From positions 1 through 39,056 of the forward strand of contig NZ_JACMOO010000126.1 in NCBI RefSeq assembly GCF_014377975.1: a stretch of DNA of 39,056 bases, given 5' to 3'. The translations under genes and the position numbers were made by a program. The stretch's first letter is position 1. The number at the start of each line of letters is the position of its first letter. Source of the stretch: Ferruginibacter sp. (GTDB lineage: Bacteria; Bacteroidota; Bacteroidia; Chitinophagales; Chitinophagaceae). The notes under the pieces were generated by a model, which was given only the letters and a program-made list of their open reading frames with translations, was not told the DNA's origin and did not search any database. Below, piece after piece: positions 36,347-39,056 of this stretch.

Positions 36347-38872
36347 ATGATTTATAGTAAACGCCGGTCTTCTTTTCTTTTTCCTGCTATTTTATTTGTA
36401 ATGTTTACGTCGTCAGTTTTTGCGCAGAACATCAACATAAAAAATAATGAGCAAACTAAAAAAATGGTGTTCGGTAATCAAAAAATGAGTATCACCCTTG
36501 ATTATAACGGCAGGGCAAACATCTCATTAATGGTTATAAACGGCGAGCAGGTATTGGATACCACCGAAGGAATTTATTCGTTTATAAAAACAAAATCAGC
36601 AAGGTATTCAACCTTGCATTTGTCAGCTAATCCCACCATAAAAGTTACCGGTAACAACATCACATTAAATGGAATTATTTATGGGGATAAAGCGGTAACC
36701 ATTAACGAAACATGGCTCTTTACCCTAACTGCAGATAAAATTCAATTTGATGTGTACAGAACAATGTCGAAAGCCATTATCGCAGAGCAGGTAGCCATGC
36801 CTGTTTTTATCTTTAACAGCATCAATACATGGGAAGGTGCTTACCAGGGTTATGGCGGTTTAGCCTGGTTTTATTTGTTTAATAAAAAGCAAGATACTTA
36901 CGGAGTGCATACCAATTCATCACAATTCTGGAACAGCAAAACCGGCAAAGGTTTAAGCGTTGTTGTAACTGCACCAGAAAAAGAAGTAGCGATGAATTAT
37001 ACCCGTACTGCAACGGATCGGCTTGCTTACAGCATTGCTGTATTACCTAAAAAAATGTTGCCCCGCTTTGATTCAGGCACACAACGGAGACGCTACATCC
37101 GCGACACTACGGATGTGTGGGCACCCGTTACAATTGGTGCAGGTACAGGCAAACAAACCATCACCCTTACTTATTTTGATTTTAATGAACAATACGGGCG
37201 GGGAAAATTTGTTGGTATCAACGGGAAACAAGCAAGTGCCGTATTAAATACCATTGCAAGAATTGGTGTAATTGATAAACAGCATTTTGGAGGTAATAGC
37301 TGGCGTACTCCTTACGGCCCTATTTGTTTACACGAACAATACATTGCACAAATGGGCCTTGCGATAAACGATCAAACTTATTTAAAAGGTTACCAGCAAT
37401 GCCTTGATTTTTACAGGGACAATGCGATTGGCGCAGACGGAAGAGTGTGGCCAAGATGGGCATACAGCAATGAAGATGCCATGCCGGGAAAATTTACAGA
37501 CAAGGGATTTTATGAAGCGCAGTGGGGTTATTTGTTAGATTCAAATCCCGATATTGTTACGAATGTTTCAGAATTGTATGACCAGACAGGTGATATTTCC
37601 TGGGTAAAAACCCATCAGCAATCTTGCGAAAAGGCATTGGATTGGATTATTAAAAGGGACGGCAACCACAACGGTCTTGTAGAAATGATGACAGACAGTA
37701 TGCAGCAAAAAAGAGGAAGTGACTGGATAGATATTATTTGGGCATCTTACGAAAATGCTTTTGTAAACGCCAAGCTGTATCATGCCTTGGTGCTATGGGC
37801 AAACATTGAAAAACAATTGGGTAATATTGCAAAAGAAAAACAATATAATGCGTTTGCAAAAAAACTGAAAAGTAATTTTAATAAAGACACAACGGAAGGT
37901 GGTTTTTGGGACAAAGAAAATAAATGCTATGTTCATTGGCGGGATAAAAATGGGTCTATACATGGCCGCAATATGGTTATACCAGTAAACTTTATGGCAA
38001 TTGCTTATGGTATTTGCGATGATGCTGCAAGAACAAAAACCATCCTTGATACTATAGAAACACAAATGCAAAACGAGCACCTTTTCTTTTGGCCGCTGTG
38101 TATGACCACTTATGCAAAAGGCGAAGGAAACGATTGGCAATTTCCTTTTCCTGCTTATGAAAATGGGGATATATTTTTATCATGGGGTGAATTGGGCGTA
38201 AAAGCTTACGCAGCTTATAAGCCGGAACTTGCCGTAAAATATGTAAAAAATGTATTGGCACAATACGCAAAAGATGGCCTTGCTTTTCAGCGGTACGGCC
38301 GGGTAAAACAAGATGGATTGGGCGATGATATTCTTTCTGGTAACAGCCTTTCTATTGTTGGATTGTATCAGGCTATTTATGGTATCAATCCATTATACAA
38401 CCGCTTTTATCTTAATCCGCATATCACTAATGAACTGGCTGGTACACAGGTAAGATACCATTACAGAAACCAGCCCCTGGTGATTGACCTTGCGATGAAC
38501 AGTTATTCAGTTTCAAATAAGCAATTTAAGATAACTGATAAAAGTGATTTTAGTTTTTTTTGTGTCAAAAATGATCTTGCTTATTTTAATGGAAATAGTG
38601 ACAATGTTGCTTTAAAAATTGCAACACAAAGTAATTTGATGATTGATATAAAGTCCTGGAATCAGGATTTATATTCCTGGACTCAATCGTGCCAAGATAT
38701 GGTTTCTAAAAAATTGGTTTATACAATAAATCAATTGAATCCAAATAGGTTTTACAGCATTTCTATAAATAATAAATTGTATCAGAAAATCAAAAGTAAT
38801 GGCAACGGTACGTTGGTTTTTAATTATAAAACTAGTAAAGATGCGGATGAGATAGTTGTAGCCGGCAAGTAA
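36347..38872 (+). CDS. Secreted six-hairpin glycosidase superfamily protein
   Basis: An 841-residue exported protein (signal peptide about 1-26, ending SVFAQ). Residues about 40-290 form a beta-sandwich; residues about 300-690 form the (alpha/alpha)6 barrel of six-hairpin glycosidases (SWRTPYGPICLHEQYIAQMG, then DWIIKRDGNHNGLVEMMTD, GSDWIDIIWASYENAFVNAK, WQFPFPAYENGDIFLSWGEL); a small C-terminal beta domain follows. Acidic residues in DWID and in YENGD are the best catalytic candidates. The closest families by pattern are alpha-L-rhamnosidase or amylo-alpha-1,6-glucosidase types, but no GH number can be given with confidence. It would act in the periplasm or at the cell surface. Likely an operon with the PhyH gene 29 bp upstream; no SusC/SusD pair is nearby. 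Confidence 0.82.
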   Translation: MIYSKRRSSFLFPAILFVMFTSSVFAQNINIKNNEQTKKMVFGNQKMSITLDYNGRANISLMVINGEQVLDTTEGIYSFIKTKSARYSTLHLSANPTIKVTGNNITLNGIIYGDKAVTINETWLFTLTADKIQFDVYRTMSKAIIAEQVAMPVFIFNSINTWEGAYQGYGGLAWFYLFNKKQDTYGVHTNSSQFWNSKTGKGLSVVVTAPEKEVAMNYTRTATDRLAYSIAVLPKKMLPRFDSGTQRRRYIRDTTDVWAPVTIGAGTGKQTITLTYFDFNEQYGRGKFVGINGKQASAVLNTIARIGVIDKQHFGGNSWRTPYGPICLHEQYIAQMGLAINDQTYLKGYQQCLDFYRDNAIGADGRVWPRWAYSNEDAMPGKFTDKGFYEAQWGYLLDSNPDIVTNVSELYDQTGDISWVKTHQQSCEKALDWIIKRDGNHNGLVEMMTDSMQQKRGSDWIDIIWASYENAFVNAKLYHALVLWANIEKQLGNIAKEKQYNAFAKKLKSNFNKDTTEGGFWDKENKCYVHWRDKNGSIHGRNMVIPVNFMAIAYGICDDAARTKTILDTIETQMQNEHLFFWPLCMTTYAKGEGNDWQFPFPAYENGDIFLSWGELGVKAYAAYKPELAVKYVKNVLAQYAKDGLAFQRYGRVKQDGLGDDILSGNSLSIVGLYQAIYGINPLYNRFYLNPHITNELAGTQVRYHYRNQPLVIDLAMNSYSVSNKQFKITDKSDFSFFCVKNDLAYFNGNSDNVALKIATQSNLMIDIKSWNQDLYSWTQSCQDMVSKKLVYTINQLNPNRFYSISINNKLYQKIKSNGNGTLVFNYKTSKDADEIVVAGK

Positions 38873-38922
38873 TTTTTAATGATAAATTAAACAAAGGCAC
38901 TATTGGCCAACAAAGCTAAATA

Positions 38923-39056
38923 GGGTCTGCTCAACAACTCTAAAACGTTGGTATATTTGAGTTGTAGGTCAAATAAAACATTTGAGATGCAAGCCAAACC
39001 AATAAAAGCAGTAAAAAAGCGTGCAGCAACTCCGCAGTATGTTAGCCCAAACCAGC
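38923..39056 (+). mobile_element. Left end of a probable insertion sequence (cut by the window edge)
   Basis: The sequence from gggtctgctcaacaac (38923) on looks like an IS terminus, with an internal 7-bp inverted pair (acaactc / gagttgt, 38933-38965), followed by a transposase-like start at 38987. The rest lies outside the window, so neither the second terminal repeat nor a target duplication can be checked. Confidence 0.45.
38987..39056 (+). CDS. Start of a probable IS transposase (partial)
   Basis: Twenty-three codons beginning MQAKPIKAVKKRA are present. The stretch TPQYVSPNQ resembles the N-terminus of IS5/IS1182-like transposases of Bacteroidota as I recall them, where it is followed by a hydrophobic segment and PF-x-x-x-L. 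The basic start and the IS-like terminus 64 bp upstream support this. Truncated by the window edge, so the family is uncertain. Confidence 0.45.
   Translation, partial: MQAKPIKAVKKRAATPQYVSPNQ

Overview
The window looks like chromosomal DNA of a Bacteroidota bacterium, most likely Chitinophagaceae or a close relative. The signs are AT-rich intergenic DNA, a TonB-dependent receptor with an N-terminal carboxypeptidase-regulatory-like domain, a LytTR regulator, PIG-L and YdjC deacetylases with signal peptides, and -7 boxes of the Bacteroidota type TAnnTTTG. The taxon is inferred from gene content only; no rRNA or tRNA gene was seen.

Layout. The left edge holds the first codons of a probable bshB1 gene (minus). 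Then come a secreted beta-lactamase-fold serine hydrolase and a beta-helix protein (both minus). At 4.3-7.3 kb is a compact phosphorelay: a LytTR response regulator and an Hpt protein in one minus-strand operon, divergent from a soluble hybrid histidine kinase. A solute-binding-protein homologue without a signal peptide follows (7.4-8.5 kb). From 8.55 to 11.3 kb is a decay zone: an unassigned broken reading frame, the tail of an AraC-type regulator, an IS66-family relic (tnpA with one stop, tnpB with one frameshift), a pldA phospholipase gene with one nonsense codon, and a frameshifted YXWGXW-repeat gene. Next is a 1089-residue fusion of a GDPD-like domain, a beta-propeller and a phosphoesterase (11.4-14.7 kb), then katG (15.2-17.5 kb), which is visibly more GC-rich than its surroundings.

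From 18 to 28 kb are housekeeping genes: the tail-specific protease (plus), and on the minus strand DinB, a subtilisin-type protease, ispE, a DUF151 bifunctional nuclease and the etfBA operon, followed by a TPR protein (plus) and an APC permease (minus). Several rho-independent terminators are clear here. From 28.4 to 34.7 kb are an orphan Hcp, a YdjC-type deacetylase, a TonB-dependent receptor divergent from a DtxR-family regulator with a DtxR-like palindrome between them, and a secreted PIG-L deacetylase. A degraded gene (34.7-35.2 kb) separates these from a phytanoyl-CoA-dioxygenase-family gene and a six-hairpin glycosidase gene that form an operon, headed by a perfect 34-bp AT-rich palindrome. 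The right edge enters the first codons of a probable IS transposase.

Genes that plausibly work together: (1) hybrid kinase, Hpt and LytTR as a His-Asp-His-Asp relay; (2) pldA plus the GDPD/phosphoesterase fusion as extracytoplasmic phospholipid breakdown, now damaged at its first step; (3) DtxR regulator and TonB receptor as a metal-controlled import unit; (4) PhyH oxygenase plus glycosidase. No CRISPR array and no complete defence or secretion cluster was found. The most noteworthy items are the tri-domain fusion, the 34-bp palindrome, the 17-bp inverted repeat inside the kinase gene, the DtxR-like box, and the cluster of broken genes.
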